Source of the DNA: Xanthomonas sp. GPE 39
GTDB taxonomy: Bacteria; Pseudomonadota; Gammaproteobacteria; Xanthomonadales; Xanthomonadaceae
Length of the DNA stretch: 64,000 nt
Assembly: GCF_000963005.1 (NCBI RefSeq)
Contig: NZ_JZHZ01000007.1
Location: 2,695,138 to 2,759,137, forward strand
Direction: 5' to 3'
Shown: piece after piece, positions 32,752-43,484 of the stretch
How positions within the stretch are numbered: position 1 is the first letter of the stretch
Layout of the letters: the number at the start of each line of letters is the position of its first letter
Made by a program: the position numbers and the translations under genes
The notes under the pieces: generated by a model
The model's database searches: none
Told to the model about the DNA's origin: nothing
What the model saw: only the letters and a program-made list of their open reading frames with translations

Positions 32752-34119
32752 TCAGGATGCCGCGCCGGCCACCGTCATCGCACCGATCAAGGTCGCACCG
32801 ATATGGAGGTGCGAACGCACGTCGATATCGGCTCCCACCGCCTCGATGCGCTCGAACATCTGCCGCAGATTGCCGGCAATGGTGACTTCATCCACCGGAT
32901 AGGCGATGGCGCCATTCTCGATCCAGAAACCGCCCGCACCGCGCGAATAGTCGCCCGTCACCAGGTTGACGCCATTGCCCATCAAATCGGTGACCAACAG
33001 GCCGCGCGGAATGCCCGCGATGATCGTGGCCAGATCCGCCGCATTGGCTGCGACCTTGAGGTTATGGACGCCACCGGCGTTGGCAGTGGTCTGCAGGCCG
33101 AGCCTGCGCGCCGAATAGCTGCCCAGCACGTAGCGCTGCAACACTCCGCCGCTCACCAGCGGCGCCTCGCGGGTGGCCACACCGTCGCCATCGAAGGACG
33201 CCGAGCGCAGGCCGCGACGCAGGTGCGGCAATTCGTCGATCGCGAACCACTCCGGAAACAAACGCGTCCCCGCACTGTCGAGCAGAAAGCTGGCGCGACG
33301 GTATAACGCACCACCAGACACCGCCCCCAGCAGATAGCCAATCAGCGAGCGCGCCATCTCCGGCGCGAACAGCACCGGCACCTCGCCGGTGGGTAGCGAA
33401 CGCGGCTGCAGGCGCGCTACCGTCCGCTCAGCGGCACGGCGACCGATCGCCGCCGGCCGCTCCAGTTCCTCGCGCGCCAGCGCGCTGCTGTACCAACCAT
33501 CGCGCTGCATGCCATCGCCCTGCCCCGCAATCAACGCGCAACTGATCGCATGGTGGGTGCTGCGCTCGCAACCGACGAAACCATGCGAATTGGCGTACAC
33601 CGACAAGCTCTCGCTACTGCCAACCGAGGCGCCATCGGAATTGCTGATCCGCGCATCGGCATCGCGTCCGGCGGCCTCGCACGCCAGCGCCAGCTCGATC
33701 GCCTCCTCCGCCTGCAGCGCCCACGGATGCCAACGATCGAGATCAGGCATCTGCCGCGCCATCAGTGCCGCATCGGCCAAACCGGCGGCGGCATCGTCCT
33801 CGGTATAGCGGGCGATGGCGCAGGCCTGGGCGACAGTCGCCTCCAGGCTGGCGTCGTGCAGATCGGCCGTGCTGGCACTGCCCTTGCGCTGGCCAAAATA
33901 CACGGTGACACCAATGCCCCGGTCGCGTGTGGACTCCACAGTTTCCACCGCGCCCAGGCGAACGTTGACATCGATACCACGGTCTTCGCTACAACTGACT
34001 TCAGCCTGGCTCGCGCCAAGCGCGCGTGCGCGCGCCAGCAAGCGCTCGGCAATGTCGGACAGACGCTCCAGGCGCTGCTGGCTGTCATCGTGGTGCAGGT
34101 CGGGGGAGATCGCGTTCAA
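32752..34119 (-). CDS. pmbA: PmbA/TldE, subunit of the TldD-TldE metalloprotease
   Basis: PmbA (TldE) pairs with TldD to form a protease that trims unfolded peptides; in E. coli it matures microcin B17 and affects CcdB. The 455-residue protein has the family features AEVSCSEDRGIDVNVRLGAVET near the start and GNGVNLVTGDYSRGAGGFWIENG and IEAVGADIDVRSHLHIGATLI near the end. The start is a TTG at 34119 (AAGGAT before it), giving the conserved NAISPDLHHDD; no ATG is in frame near it. It is divergent from yjgA, which separates it from tldD. Confidence 0.96.
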   Translation of the reverse strand: MNAISPDLHHDDSQQRLERLSDIAERLLARARALGASQAEVSCSEDRGIDVNVRLGAVETVESTRDRGIGVTVYFGQRKGSASTADLHDASLEATVAQACAIARYTEDDAAAGLADAALMARQMPDLDRWHPWALQAEEAIELALACEAAGRDADARISNSDGASVGSSESLSVYANSHGFVGCERSTHHAISCALIAGQGDGMQRDGWYSSALAREELERPAAIGRRAAERTVARLQPRSLPTGEVPVLFAPEMARSLIGYLLGAVSGGALYRRASFLLDSAGTRLFPEWFAIDELPHLRRGLRSASFDGDGVATREAPLVSGGVLQRYVLGSYSARRLGLQTTANAGGVHNLKVAANAADLATIIAGIPRGLLVTDLMGNGVNLVTGDYSRGAGGFWIENGAIAYPVDEVTIAGNLRQMFERIEAVGADIDVRSHLHIGATLIGAMTVAGAAS

Positions 34120-34216
34120 TGCTTTATCCTTGTCATGCGAATCCTTTCGCAGCGGCCCTGGCCTCCATGGCCGGACGTTTAGATGTGATGTTGCAGACTG
34201 ACCGAGTAGCACGACC

Positions 34217-34804
34217 ATGCGCGGACGCGACGAAGACACCGGTGAATTCCGCGGCGAAAGCCGCAGCCAGCAGCGCCGCGAGGCGCTGGAAGTGCTGAGC
34301 CTGGGCGAGAAACTGGTGGCACTGACCCCCGCGCAACTGGCCAAGCTGCCGGTTCCCGAATCGCTGCTGCCGCATATTGCCGACGCCAAGCGCATCACCT
34401 CGCACATCGCGCATAAACGCCAACTGGCGTTCCTGGCCAAGCAGATGCGCCGCGAGGATGAGGCGGCGCTGGAGGCGATCCGCGAAGCGATGGACGTGAA
34501 CAGCGACGGCGCGCGCCGCGAGGTAGCGGCCCTGCATCGGGTCGAAGACTGGCGCACACGCCTGCTCGCTGACGGTGACGCAGCCCTGTCCGCGCTGCTC
34601 GCCGAGCACCCCGACGCCGACCGCCAGCGATTGCGCCAGTTGCTGCGCAACGCCAAGGAAGAACGGCTGAAGAACAAACCGCCGCATGCGTATCGCGAGT
34701 TGTTCCGGGAGCTGCGCGAACTGGTGCTTGGCGTGGGAGCGGACACCGCGCACGCGCAAAGCGCCGGCTCGGACGAGGACGTCGAAGACGACGCAGACCG
34801 CTGA
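34217..34804 (+). CDS. yjgA: DarP (YjgA), ribosome assembly factor of the 50S subunit
   Basis: The 195-residue protein is a member of the YjgA/DarP family, which binds late 50S intermediates and helps peptidyl transferase centre maturation. The conserved [27 protein letters not shown] (16-42) and [19 protein letters not shown] are visible, with the rest being helical and charged and an acidic tail. It lies between pmbA and tldD in the opposite orientation to both, an arrangement shared with many gammaproteobacteria. Confidence 0.96.
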   Translation: MRGRDEDTGEFRGESRSQQRREALEVLSLGEKLVALTPAQLAKLPVPESLLPHIADAKRITSHIAHKRQLAFLAKQMRREDEAALEAIREAMDVNSDGARREVAALHRVEDWRTRLLADGDAALSALLAEHPDADRQRLRQLLRNAKEERLKNKPPHAYRELFRELRELVLGVGADTAHAQSAGSDEDVEDDADR

Positions 34805-34965
34805 ACCACGGCGGCGGCCAAGACGACACCGATCTGCCCGACGGCGACGCACACGCGTGTGCGCCTGAACACCACGCGCGACCAGCGCAGCGCGCCTCGA
34901 CAGCGCCGTCGGTCCCGACGCACCACCTACGACAGCGCAGTTCAGCGCAACATGCATCACGTGCT

Positions 34966-36408
34966 TTACGCCGTCCCGCCCACGGTCAGGCCATCGATCA
35001 GCAAGGACGGCTGGCCAACGCCCACCGGCACGCTCTGTCCATCCTTGCCGCACACGCCGACGCCTTCGTCCAAGGCTAAATCGTTGCCGATCATGCTGAC
35101 CTTCTGCATGGTCTCCGGGCCGTTGCCGATCAGCGTCGCGCCCTTGACCGGCGCGGTGATTTTGCCGTCCTCGATCAAGTAGGCCTCGGTGGCCGAAAAC
35201 ACGTATTTGCCGCTGGTGATATCGACCTGACCGCCACCGAAGTTCACCGCGTACAGGCCTTTCTTCACCGAGCGGATCATCTCCTGCGGATCGTGCTGGC
35301 CAGCGCGCATGTAGGTGTTGGTCATGCGTGGCATCGGCAGATGGGCGAACGATTCGCGGCGGCCATTGCCAGTTGGGGCCACGCCCATCAGCCGCGCATT
35401 CAAGGTGTCTTGCATATAGCCGACCAACACGCCGTCCTCGATCAACGAGGTGCAATGGGTCTGGGTGCCTTCGTCGTCCACGTTCAACGAGCCGCGACGG
35501 CCATCCAAGGTGCCATCGTCGACGATGCTCACCCCGGGCGAAGCCACACGCTGGCCGATGCGACCGGCATAAACGCTGGTGCCTTTGCGGTTGAAATCGC
35601 CCTCCAGTCCGTGTCCGACCGCCTCGTGCAGCAGCACGCCGGGCCATCCCGGCCCCAGCACCACCTGCATCACCCCGGCCGGGGCCGGCACCGCCTCCAG
35701 GTTCACCAACGCCTGGCGCAGCGCTTCTTTGGCATAGGCTTCCGGGCGACCATCGGCGAACAGCACCGCGTAGTCGTAGCGACCACCGCCGCCGGCATAG
35801 CCGGATTCACGGCGCCCTTGCTGCTCGACGATCACCTGCACATTCAGTCGCACCAACGGACGCACGTCGGCAGCGAGCACGCCGTCGCTACGCGCCACCA
35901 ACACGGTGTCCACACTGCCGGTCAGGCTCACCATGACCTGCTGCACGCGCGGATCGGCGGCGCGCACGAACTGGTCCAGGTGACGCAACAATTCGAGCTT
36001 ACGCGCATGGTCCATGCTATCCACCGGATCCAGCGCCGGGTACAGCGCGCGCGCGCCACCGCGCTGCAGCGCCTGCGTCGCTTGCGCACCGCCATCGCGG
36101 GAAATAGCCCGCGCCGACCGTGCCGCGGCCAGTAACGCATCGTGGTGGATATCGTCGGAATAGGCGAAGCCGGTCTTCTCGCCGGAGATCGCGCGCACGC
36201 CCACCCCTTGCTCGATGGAGTGCGCGCCATCCTTGACGATACCGTCCTCCACGCTCCAGTTCTCGCGGCGCGAATGCTGGAAATACAGATCGCCGAAATC
36301 CACACCGGGGCCGAGCAATGTGCCGAAGGCACGCTCCAGGTTGGCGGCATCAAGGCCGGCGGGAAGCAACAGGCGGGTTTCGGCAAGCTGGAGGGTGTGA
36401 TCGTTCAT
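34966..36408 (-). CDS. tldD: TldD, metalloprotease subunit
   Basis: TldD provides the zinc site of the TldD-TldE protease. The 480-residue protein has the [11 protein letters not shown] motif (H261, E262, H266) and the C-terminal GSCGKDGQ-like [19 protein letters not shown] region that supplies the other ligand. The N-terminal domain ([23 protein letters not shown]) is typical. It follows yhdP in the same direction by about 50 bases, so it is probably the last gene of the maf-rng-yhdP-tldD unit. Confidence 0.97.
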   Translation of the reverse strand: MNDHTLQLAETRLLLPAGLDAANLERAFGTLLGPGVDFGDLYFQHSRRENWSVEDGIVKDGAHSIEQGVGVRAISGEKTGFAYSDDIHHDALLAAARSARAISRDGGAQATQALQRGGARALYPALDPVDSMDHARKLELLRHLDQFVRAADPRVQQVMVSLTGSVDTVLVARSDGVLAADVRPLVRLNVQVIVEQQGRRESGYAGGGGRYDYAVLFADGRPEAYAKEALRQALVNLEAVPAPAGVMQVVLGPGWPGVLLHEAVGHGLEGDFNRKGTSVYAGRIGQRVASPGVSIVDDGTLDGRRGSLNVDDEGTQTHCTSLIEDGVLVGYMQDTLNARLMGVAPTGNGRRESFAHLPMPRMTNTYMRAGQHDPQEMIRSVKKGLYAVNFGGGQVDITSGKYVFSATEAYLIEDGKITAPVKGATLIGNGPETMQKVSMIGNDLALDEGVGVCGKDGQSVPVGVGQPSLLIDGLTVGGTA

Positions 36409-36462
36409 AGTCTCAACATGAGGGACAGAAGTGCGGAGTGCAAGGGCGAAAAGTACCGCGCG

Positions 36463-39400
36463 TCACGGTGTGGCAGAGGACCCAGGCGGAACGCTTGCCG
36501 GAGCGGGAGGACGCGCGGATTCGCGCTCGATCACCTCCACCTTCGGGTCTTTCCATGGCCCGGTGACGCGGTAGGTGCGTGCCCCGATCATGTCCAACGG
36601 CTTGCTCAGCACCGCATTGGCGGCAGCGCCAACCGCCGCACCGAGCGGGCCGCCGGCCACCGCGCCGACCACGGCCAACAAGTTGCCGGACTTGGGATTG
36701 ACGTCGATGGTCTGGTCAAACTGCTGCGCGCGCAGGTCCGCCTGGCCACGCACCTTGATCTCCGCTGCGGGTCCGTCGATGACCAAGTCATCGCTGCGCG
36801 CGAGGCCATCGCCAAAGCGGACCTGACCGTCGATACGGTTGAACGCGAACCCCTTGGAAAAGAAATCGCGAAAATCGAACATCAGCCGGCGCGGCAACTG
36901 CGCCACGCTGAGCAAGCCGAGCACGCGCCCGGCACCGGGATTCAACTCCAGCAACTGGCCATTGCGCACGGCCACGTCGAGCTGCCCCTGCATAGCAGAC
37001 AACTGCACCGCTTCCGGATTGCCCGGCCAGGCCGCACGCAGATTCAGGCGCCCCTCGCCACCGCGCAACTGACCGCCGAAATCCAGGCTCTGCATCAGCG
37101 CCCCCAGATCCTGGCTCTCCACGCTGGCGCTGAGTTGGGTCTGCGCCGCCGCGCCCTTGCCACGCCAATCGCCACTGATGTCGATCTGCTGTTGGTCCGA
37201 GCGCAGGTGTAATTGGTCCACCTGCATCCCATCGGCCAGCTTGTGCGTGCGCAGCGAGGCCGCACCGAGATTCATCGCGCCGAAGCGGAGATCGTCCACA
37301 TCCAACGCCAGCGCCGGGATCGCCGCTGGATCCATGCTGTCGGCAAGCGGCCCGCTCGGCGCTGCGGGCACGCTGCCCTCCGGCGCAGGCGGGGTCGCCG
37401 CACGCCAATACACCCGCGCCAAACGCCCACCGACGACACCGCCCTCCTTGCTGGGGACGCTGAGCTCGCCCGACAGCGCCGGGCCGTCCAGGCGCACGTC
37501 GATGCTATCGGCCTGCGGCTGCAGATGCAGGCGCGTGTTCTCGAACACGCCGCCAAGCAGCAGCAGATGATCGGCAAGCAGGTCGATCCGACGCAGCGGC
37601 ATGGGATCTTCGCCCCCCGCGACGGCGGTGGCCTTCGGATCGGGGCGGCTGACCAGGCTGATCCAGTCGATCGCGTTCAGCGACGCGGCATGCCCGCTCA
37701 CCACCAGGCCGCTGCTGGGCGGCTCGTCGGTGACGTGGTCGCTGCCCATCACCACCCTGACCCCGGTCTTGCCGCGCTCGCTACGCGCGGCCAGCGCCAT
37801 CAACTTGCCGAACGCCACCTCGATACGCCCGCTGCCGACCGGCAACGGCACGTTGACCGAGGTCGCCAGTGGTGTCGAGGCATCCTTGTCCATCGGTGCC
37901 GGCATCAGTAAATCCGTGCCGACCAGATCCGAATGCAGTTGTAGCCGGGTCGGCGGCTGCACACCGCCATCGGCGGCCTTGGGCAAACCGACCGCGATAT
38001 CCCAGCGCGAGCGTCCTTGCACATAGGCCTTGATCCAGGCCATCTCCGGCACACGATCGAGCAATTCGTCCACATCCAGCGATGCGCTCAGCGCAGCCTC
38101 GAAGGCCTGTTGCCGGTCCAGCACACCATCGCCGGCGCGCAGCGCAAGTTCGGCTGGGCGGCCCTCGTGGACCACGCTCAGCTTCTGCGCGGCGAAGCCG
38201 GTATCGCTGTAGGTGGCACTGCCGTGCATGTCGTCGAACGCCACGTCCCAGCGCTTGTCGCCGATGTGCGCGCCGAGCAGGTCCACCGTACCGCGCAGAT
38301 GATAGCCGCCCACATCGGCATGCAGCGGTTGCAATAGATCGAAGGTGACATCGGCCGGCCCCGACGCGCTGAGCGCGTCCAAGGTGTCGCCGTAATGTGT
38401 GCGCAGCGGACTCTGCCGCAACATCGCCAGCAGCTTGCCCGTGTCGGCGCGGGTGCTGGCCAACACGCTGAGCTGGCCTTCCCTGTAATCGGGCAGGGTC
38501 GCCGACATTTGCTCCACCGCCACGCCGCCCATCATGCCGCGACCATGCACCTGGAAGCCGTTGCCGATGAAGGCGACATTGGCGTCCACATGCTCCACTG
38601 CCGGCCAGTCCTGGTGAAAGCGCAATTTGGCGTCTTCCACTCGCGCGGTCGCCTCGAAACGGCCATCGTGTTCGACGAAGGGCCAATCGTCGAGATCGCC
38701 AGAAATCAGCACGTGTCCATCGTGCACGCGCCCGCCTTGCAGCGCGGCGTCCAACCAATCGGTGAGGGCAGCGGGCATCTTCGAATGGATCCAGAACTTC
38801 TTCGCCACCACCACCGGGGCATCCTGGGTGTCGGCGGCCAGATCGATCCACGGTCGCGAGCCGTCGTTCTGAAAGTACAGCCCGCCGCGCACATCGGCGC
38901 CGTAGTCGCTGCCCTGCACGCGCAGGCCCGGAGTCGCCACGCGCACGCCATCGTGATCGCGGAAAGCGACAATACGACCAGCCAATTGCACTTGGTGCAC
39001 CACGCCGAACCCACTGGGCCAGTCCACACGCACCGGGCTGCTGGCATCGAGGACCAGCTCGCCGCCCTGCGCGTCGCCTTGGAAGCGACCGCGCAGGCCG
39101 CTAAGGCCTGGAGACTGCCCAGCCGGTGCGAACGCCAACTCGGCCAGTTGACCCTGTCCGTACAGCGCACCGCCTGGAGTTCCGGTCAGTGCGAGCTGGG
39201 TCAGTTGCACGCGCGGTCGCGCCAGTTGCAGCCAGGTCCGCAGGCCGGGTGAGAGACGGTCGCTGAGTGCCGCCACGGCAATCAGCGGCGCGGCATCGAG
39301 ATGATCGCCCAGCACGGAGAAACGCCGCCCGATGGCGAGGGTGAACCCATCCAGGCGCTGCGGCGGCAAGCCGGCTTGATCGATTTGCAATGTCGGCACA

Positions 39401-40329
39401 TCCAAACGCCAGCCGTCGGTACCGTCGATCTGGCGCCACCGCGCCGTTGTCCGCAAGGTGGCGAACACCAATTGCGGGCGTGTGCGCCCATCGGCCAACG
39501 CGGCACCACGCAGGCGCAGGTCGCGCAAGGCGGCCTGTACCGTCAGAGCGGCGACGCGATGCTGCTGCAGTTGCAGCCATGCCTGGATCTCGCCAGTGCC
39601 GCCTTGTACCTGGATCCCGGCAACGTGCAACAGGCCCGACCAAACTGCAAGGTCGGTCGGCTTCACGGCGACATAAAGACGACCGCTGCCGCGCTGGCGG
39701 TCGATGTTCAGCACTGCGGTCAGTGGCGTCTGCCGCAGATCACTCCAACCCTGCACACCGACGCGCAGGCGATCGCCGTTGACACGCAGACGCATGTCGA
39801 TCTTCGGCACTTGCACCGCCACGCCCAGACTCGGCGCACTGACTGCCAAGCGCCCACCGATCACCTGCAATTCGCCCAAGCCCTGCACGCTATCCAGCGG
39901 ATCGCCGCCCTGCCCGGAAGTCGGCAACCCCTGCACCGACCAGTTGCCGTCGCTGCCGCGCAGCAAGGTCAAGGTCAAACCGCGCAGACGCAACTCGGTG
40001 AACGAGCGACCGGGCAACATGCCGGAATACATCGACACCAGGATCTCTGCCTGACCGATACGCACACCGTCGCCGCCCCCGATGCGCAAGCCATCCAGGC
40101 GTAACAACGGACCACGCCGGGTCCAAGCGGTTTCCAGCCGATCAAAACGGATGGGGTGACCGGCGCGTGCGCTCAACCACGCGGCCACCTGCTGCGGATG
40201 CTGTTCCACCAACGGTAACGCCTGGCTCAACGCGCCCACCACCAGAGCCACACACACCAGCCCGATCGCCATCGCGTAGAACGCGGAACGGCATGCCAGA
40301 CGCAAGCGGCGACGCAACGGTGTGTGCAT
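36463..40329 (-). CDS. yhdP: YhdP family AsmA-like envelope protein
   Basis: YhdP is a large AsmA-like protein that bridges the inner membrane and outer membrane and is implicated in phospholipid transport to the outer membrane. The 1288-residue product has one N-terminal membrane anchor (about 18-36: FYAMAIGLVCVALVVGAL) and a long periplasmic beta-rich repeat region; the C-terminal AsmA_2 part includes GRVLGLLSVAQLPRRLMFDFRDFFSKGF. The length agrees with the family (about 1270 in E. coli). I used the ATG at 40329 because it directly precedes the basic stretch before the anchor. Confidence 0.95.
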   Translation of the reverse strand: MHTPLRRRLRLACRSAFYAMAIGLVCVALVVGALSQALPLVEQHPQQVAAWLSARAGHPIRFDRLETAWTRRGPLLRLDGLRIGGGDGVRIGQAEILVSMYSGMLPGRSFTELRLRGLTLTLLRGSDGNWSVQGLPTSGQGGDPLDSVQGLGELQVIGGRLAVSAPSLGVAVQVPKIDMRLRVNGDRLRVGVQGWSDLRQTPLTAVLNIDRQRGSGRLYVAVKPTDLAVWSGLLHVAGIQVQGGTGEIQAWLQLQQHRVAALTVQAALRDLRLRGAALADGRTRPQLVFATLRTTARWRQIDGTDGWRLDVPTLQIDQAGLPPQRLDGFTLAIGRRFSVLGDHLDAAPLIAVAALSDRLSPGLRTWLQLARPRVQLTQLALTGTPGGALYGQGQLAELAFAPAGQSPGLSGLRGRFQGDAQGGELVLDASSPVRVDWPSGFGVVHQVQLAGRIVAFRDHDGVRVATPGLRVQGSDYGADVRGGLYFQNDGSRPWIDLAADTQDAPVVVAKKFWIHSKMPAALTDWLDAALQGGRVHDGHVLISGDLDDWPFVEHDGRFEATARVEDAKLRFHQDWPAVEHVDANVAFIGNGFQVHGRGMMGGVAVEQMSATLPDYREGQLSVLASTRADTGKLLAMLRQSPLRTHYGDTLDALSASGPADVTFDLLQPLHADVGGYHLRGTVDLLGAHIGDKRWDVAFDDMHGSATYSDTGFAAQKLSVVHEGRPAELALRAGDGVLDRQQAFEAALSASLDVDELLDRVPEMAWIKAYVQGRSRWDIAVGLPKAADGGVQPPTRLQLHSDLVGTDLLMPAPMDKDASTPLATSVNVPLPVGSGRIEVAFGKLMALAARSERGKTGVRVVMGSDHVTDEPPSSGLVVSGHAASLNAIDWISLVSRPDPKATAVAGGEDPMPLRRIDLLADHLLLLGGVFENTRLHLQPQADSIDVRLDGPALSGELSVPSKEGGVVGGRLARVYWRAATPPAPEGSVPAAPSGPLADSMDPAAIPALALDVDDLRFGAMNLGAASLRTHKLADGMQVDQLHLRSDQQQIDISGDWRGKGAAAQTQLSASVESQDLGALMQSLDFGGQLRGGEGRLNLRAAWPGNPEAVQLSAMQGQLDVAVRNGQLLELNPGAGRVLGLLSVAQLPRRLMFDFRDFFSKGFAFNRIDGQVRFGDGLARSDDLVIDGPAAEIKVRGQADLRAQQFDQTIDVNPKSGNLLAVVGAVAGGPLGAAVGAAANAVLSKPLDMIGARTYRVTGPWKDPKVEVIERESARPPAPASVPPGSSATP

Positions 40330-40404
40330 CAGCAGCCGGAATCCGTCAGCGCCCTTACACCACGGCCACGCCAATGGATGCACACCCAGCAGCGCTCTGG
40401 CTTA

Positions 40405-40435
40405 CCGGGTCCCGGGTCCCGAGTCCCGGGTCCGG
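40405..40435. repeat. GC-rich heptamer repeat between yhdP and rng
   Basis: Four tandem heptamers, three CGGGTCC and one CGAGTCC (40406-40433), fill the short spacer. Similar sequence occurs at 49985-50035 and, more degenerate, at 2194-2225 and 2311-2339, so it looks like a dispersed family. Confidence 0.75.
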
Positions 40436-40441
40436 CCTGCA

Positions 40442-41932
40442 TCACAGCAACACCACGTCGAATTGCTCTTGGAGATATTGTTCGTCGGCCTGGAAACGAA
40501 TCGTCTTGCCGAGGAACTCCTCCAGTTCGGCCACCGCCGAGGATTCCTCATCGGTGATCCGCGCCACCACCTTGGTCGAGGCGATCACCAATAGCCTTGC
40601 AGCATCGAACTGGCGCACCGCGCGCGTGATTTCGCGGAAGATTTCGTAGGTGACGGTCTCGGCGGTCTTGATCGAGCCGCGCCCGCCGCATTGCGGACAT
40701 GGCTCGGACAATTGCCGCTCCAGGCTTTCCACCGTGCGCTTGCGGGTCATCTCCACCAGCCCCAGCGGCGAGAAATCGTAGACCGTGGTCTTGGCATGAT
40801 CACGCGACAGCGCCTTTTCCAACGTGCGCAGCACCTGACGGCGATGCTCGGCATCGCTCATGTCGATGAAGTCGATGATGATGATGCCACCGAGATTGCG
40901 CAGACGTAATTGCCGCGCCACTGCTTGCGCGGCCTCCAGGTTGGTGCGAAATACCGTCTCTTCGAGGTTGCGCTGACCCAAGAACGAGCCGGTATTGACG
41001 TCGATGGTGGTCATCGCCTCGGTTTGGTCGATGACCAGGTAACCACCGGACTTCAACGGCACCTGTTTGTCCAAGGCACGCGCGATCTCGTCCTCGACGC
41101 CGTACAGATCGAAGATCGGGCGGTCGCCGGTGTACAGCTCGATGTGCTCGGCCAACACCGGCATGTATTTGGCGACGAAGGCCTGCAGACGCTCGAAGGT
41201 CTCGTTCGAATCGACCTTGACCTTTTCCACGTCCTTGCGGATCAGATCGCGTACCGCACGTAGCGGCAGACTGAGATCCTCGTAGATGATGCTGGCCGGG
41301 TTGCCGTCGCGACCACGGCGCTCGACCACGTTCCAGACCCGCGACAGATAGGCGATGTCCTCGGCCAGCGCCTCGGCCGGCTGCCCCTCGGCATTGGTGC
41401 GGATGATGTAGCCGAAGCCGCCGTGACTGGCCGCCAGATCGGCGACCAGCGTCTTGAGCCGCAGCCGTTCGGCCTCGTCCTCAATCCGCGCCGATACTCC
41501 GATCACCCGCGACTGCGGCAGCAACACCAGATAACGCGAGGGAATGCTGATCTGCGTGGTCAGCCGCGCCCCCTTGCTGCCAATCGGATCCTTGACCACT
41601 TGCACCACGATCTCCTGACCGTCGCGCAGCAGCTCCACGATCGGTACCGCCGCCGGGACCGGCAACGGTGGTGCCTCGTCGGTGTCGCCATTGCAGACTG
41701 GCGCCGGTCGTACCACGTCGTTGGCGTGCAGAAACGCCGCACGCTCCAGCCCCACCTCGACGAAGGCCGCCTGCATCCCCGGCATGACCCGCTGCACCTG
41801 GCCCTTGTAGATGTTGCCCACCACACCCCGCCGCCAACCGCGTTCGATGTGTAGCTCCTGCAGCATGCCGTTCTCGATGACGGCCACCCGGGTCTCGCGC
41901 GGCGTGACGTTGACCAGGATCTCTTGCGACAT
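40442..41932 (-). CDS. rng: Ribonuclease G
   Basis: RNase G is an endoribonuclease that matures the 5' end of 16S rRNA and takes part in mRNA decay. The 496-residue protein starts with EILVNVTPRETRVAVIENG, carries the S1 domain inserted at about 38-120, the catalytic aspartates in TTIDVNTGSF (about 305) and IIIIDFIDM (about 350), and the Zn-link CPQCGG (about 412). It lacks the long C-terminal degradosome scaffold of RNase E, which supports RNase G. The ATG shares an A with the maf stop (TGATG), so the two are coupled. Confidence 0.97.
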   Translation of the reverse strand: MSQEILVNVTPRETRVAVIENGMLQELHIERGWRRGVVGNIYKGQVQRVMPGMQAAFVEVGLERAAFLHANDVVRPAPVCNGDTDEAPPLPVPAAVPIVELLRDGQEIVVQVVKDPIGSKGARLTTQISIPSRYLVLLPQSRVIGVSARIEDEAERLRLKTLVADLAASHGGFGYIIRTNAEGQPAEALAEDIAYLSRVWNVVERRGRDGNPASIIYEDLSLPLRAVRDLIRKDVEKVKVDSNETFERLQAFVAKYMPVLAEHIELYTGDRPIFDLYGVEDEIARALDKQVPLKSGGYLVIDQTEAMTTIDVNTGSFLGQRNLEETVFRTNLEAAQAVARQLRLRNLGGIIIIDFIDMSDAEHRRQVLRTLEKALSRDHAKTTVYDFSPLGLVEMTRKRTVESLERQLSEPCPQCGGRGSIKTAETVTYEIFREITRAVRQFDAARLLVIASTKVVARITDEESSAVAELEEFLGKTIRFQADEQYLQEQFDVVLL

Positions 41933-42498
41933 CAGAGCACTCCGAAGGTGCGCAGCAGGTGGAAGGTTTGGTGCAGCGGCAGGCCCATCACGGCGGAGTA
42001 ACTGCCGTCCAGGCGACTGACAAAACGTTCGGCACCGCCTTGGATCGCGTATGCGCCGGCACACCCCATCGGCTCACCACTGGCGACGTAATCGGCGATG
42101 TCGCGCGCCGACAGCGGAGCGAAAGTCACTGCGGTCGTTACCGACACCAACTCCTCGCGGCCGGCGCCGACCAGCGCCACCACGGTCAACGCATGGTGGG
42201 TGCGCCCGGACAGCGCCGCCAGCATCGCGGCGGCGTCATCGGCGTCGGCAGGCTTGCCGAACACCCGATCCTCCAGCACCACTTCGGTATCGGCACCGAG
42301 CACTACGGCATCGACCTCGCCCGCCGTCTGCCTGAGCCCGGCACGCGCCTTGTCAAGCGCAACCCGGCGCACGTAGGCTTCTGCCGACTCCTCGACCGCA
42401 CGCACCTCCGGCACCTCCAAGTCGAGGATCCGGAATGTCGCACCGAGGCGGGTCAGCAGTTCGTTTCTACGTGCAGAGCGGGAAGCGAGATACAACAT
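41932..42498 (-). CDS. maf: Maf family nucleotide pyrophosphatase
   Basis: Maf enzymes hydrolyse dTTP, UTP and modified nucleotides. The 188-residue protein has the N-terminal signature [18 protein letters not shown], the acidic ADTEVVLED, and [27 protein letters not shown], which define the YhdE-type (dTTP/UTP) group, though the exact specificity is an inference. The gene order maf-rng-yhdP-tldD matches that of E. coli yhdE-rng-yhdP-tldD. Confidence 0.96.
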   Translation of the reverse strand: MLYLASRSARRNELLTRLGATFRILDLEVPEVRAVEESAEAYVRRVALDKARAGLRQTAGEVDAVVLGADTEVVLEDRVFGKPADADDAAAMLAALSGRTHHALTVVALVGAGREELVSVTTAVTFAPLSARDIADYVASGEPMGCAGAYAIQGGAERFVSRLDGSYSAVMGLPLHQTFHLLRTFGVL

Positions 42499-42630
42499 GT
42501 CTGAAGGATAACCCGACAGGCATGACTGAACGATCTACGATTGCAGAGCCATCGCCTGACCGCCATGGAAGATCATCACGCGTTCATCGTCACAGCAACA
42601 CTCTCAGCCCATCCTTCAAGGAGAACACCG

Positions 42631-43371
42631 ATGCGCCCCCTACCCCTTCGCCCGCTGCTGTTGGCTCTGTCGCTGCCGCTTGCAGGCACGATCACCGCCG
42701 CCCATGCGCAACCGGCTACGCCCGGCTATGCCGTGCCCGCCGACGGCACCTTACTCAACATCACCTCGCAAGCCGAGGCCAAGCACGCGCCGGACATGGC
42801 CACGTTGTCGGCCGGTGTGGTCAGCCAGGCCGCCGACAGCGGCACCGCAATGCACCAGAACGCCGCACAGATGACCAAGGTTCTGGCCGCGATCCACGCC
42901 GCTGGCATCCCCGACAAGGACGTGCAAACCAGCGGCGTCAGCCTCAACCCGCAGTACAAGTACGCCGAGAACCGGGCACCGCAGATCATCGGTTACCAGG
43001 CGAACAACTCGGTCAACCTCAAGGTGCACGATATCGCCAAGCTGGGCAAAGTACTGGATGCCCTGGCCGCACAGGGTGCCAATCAGCTCAACGGTCCGAG
43101 TTTCGAGATCGACAACCCGGAACCGCTCTACGACCAGGCCCGCGGCGATGCGCTGAAGAAAGCCCAGACCCGCGCGCAGAACTACGCCAAAACGCTTGGG
43201 CTGCGCGTGCGCCGTATCGTCAGCATCTCCGAAAGCAACAGCGGCGGCGTGCGCCTGCCAATGCCGATGCTGCGCGCTGTGACAATGAATGCGAGAACCG
43301 AAACGCCGGTGGCGCCGGGCGAGAGCAGCGTCTCGGTCAACCTGGACGTGGTGTTCGAACTGGGTAAGTAA
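42631..43371 (+). CDS. SIMPL domain periplasmic protein
   Basis: The 246-residue protein has a signal peptide (1-26, ending AHA) and the SIMPL (DUF541) domain, with TSQAEAKHAPDMATLSAGVV at the start, the repeated Ala-rich helices, ASGVSLNPQ-like TSGVSLNPQYKY, and SVSVNLDVVFEL at the end. E. coli YggE is a relative associated with oxidative stress tolerance, but the family role is not settled. A good AAGGAG Shine-Dalgarno precedes the ATG at 42631. It is divergent from maf. Confidence 0.93.
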   Translation: MRPLPLRPLLLALSLPLAGTITAAHAQPATPGYAVPADGTLLNITSQAEAKHAPDMATLSAGVVSQAADSGTAMHQNAAQMTKVLAAIHAAGIPDKDVQTSGVSLNPQYKYAENRAPQIIGYQANNSVNLKVHDIAKLGKVLDALAAQGANQLNGPSFEIDNPEPLYDQARGDALKKAQTRAQNYAKTLGLRVRRIVSISESNSGGVRLPMPMLRAVTMNARTETPVAPGESSVSVNLDVVFELGK

Positions 43372-43399
43372 GCTACTGACTCAGTGCATGCCAGATCGC

Positions 43400-43421
43400 G
43401 ACGGCGCCTGCGGGCGCCGTC
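43400..43421 (+). terminator. GC-rich hairpin after the SIMPL gene
   Basis: A perfect 9-bp stem (43400-43408 with 43413-43421) with a four-base loop lies 28 bases after the stop. There is no clear T-run, so termination is uncertain. Confidence 0.5.
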
Positions 43422-43484
43422 ATCGTGTCTGCAAGCACTCCGGGAGCAGTCCGTCGCAACGCAGGATGCACGCCATGGCAGATA

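Noticed and set aside
36142-37212. Long plus-strand frames opposite tldD and yhdP
   Set aside because: They lack starts and domains and match the reverse complement of real genes.
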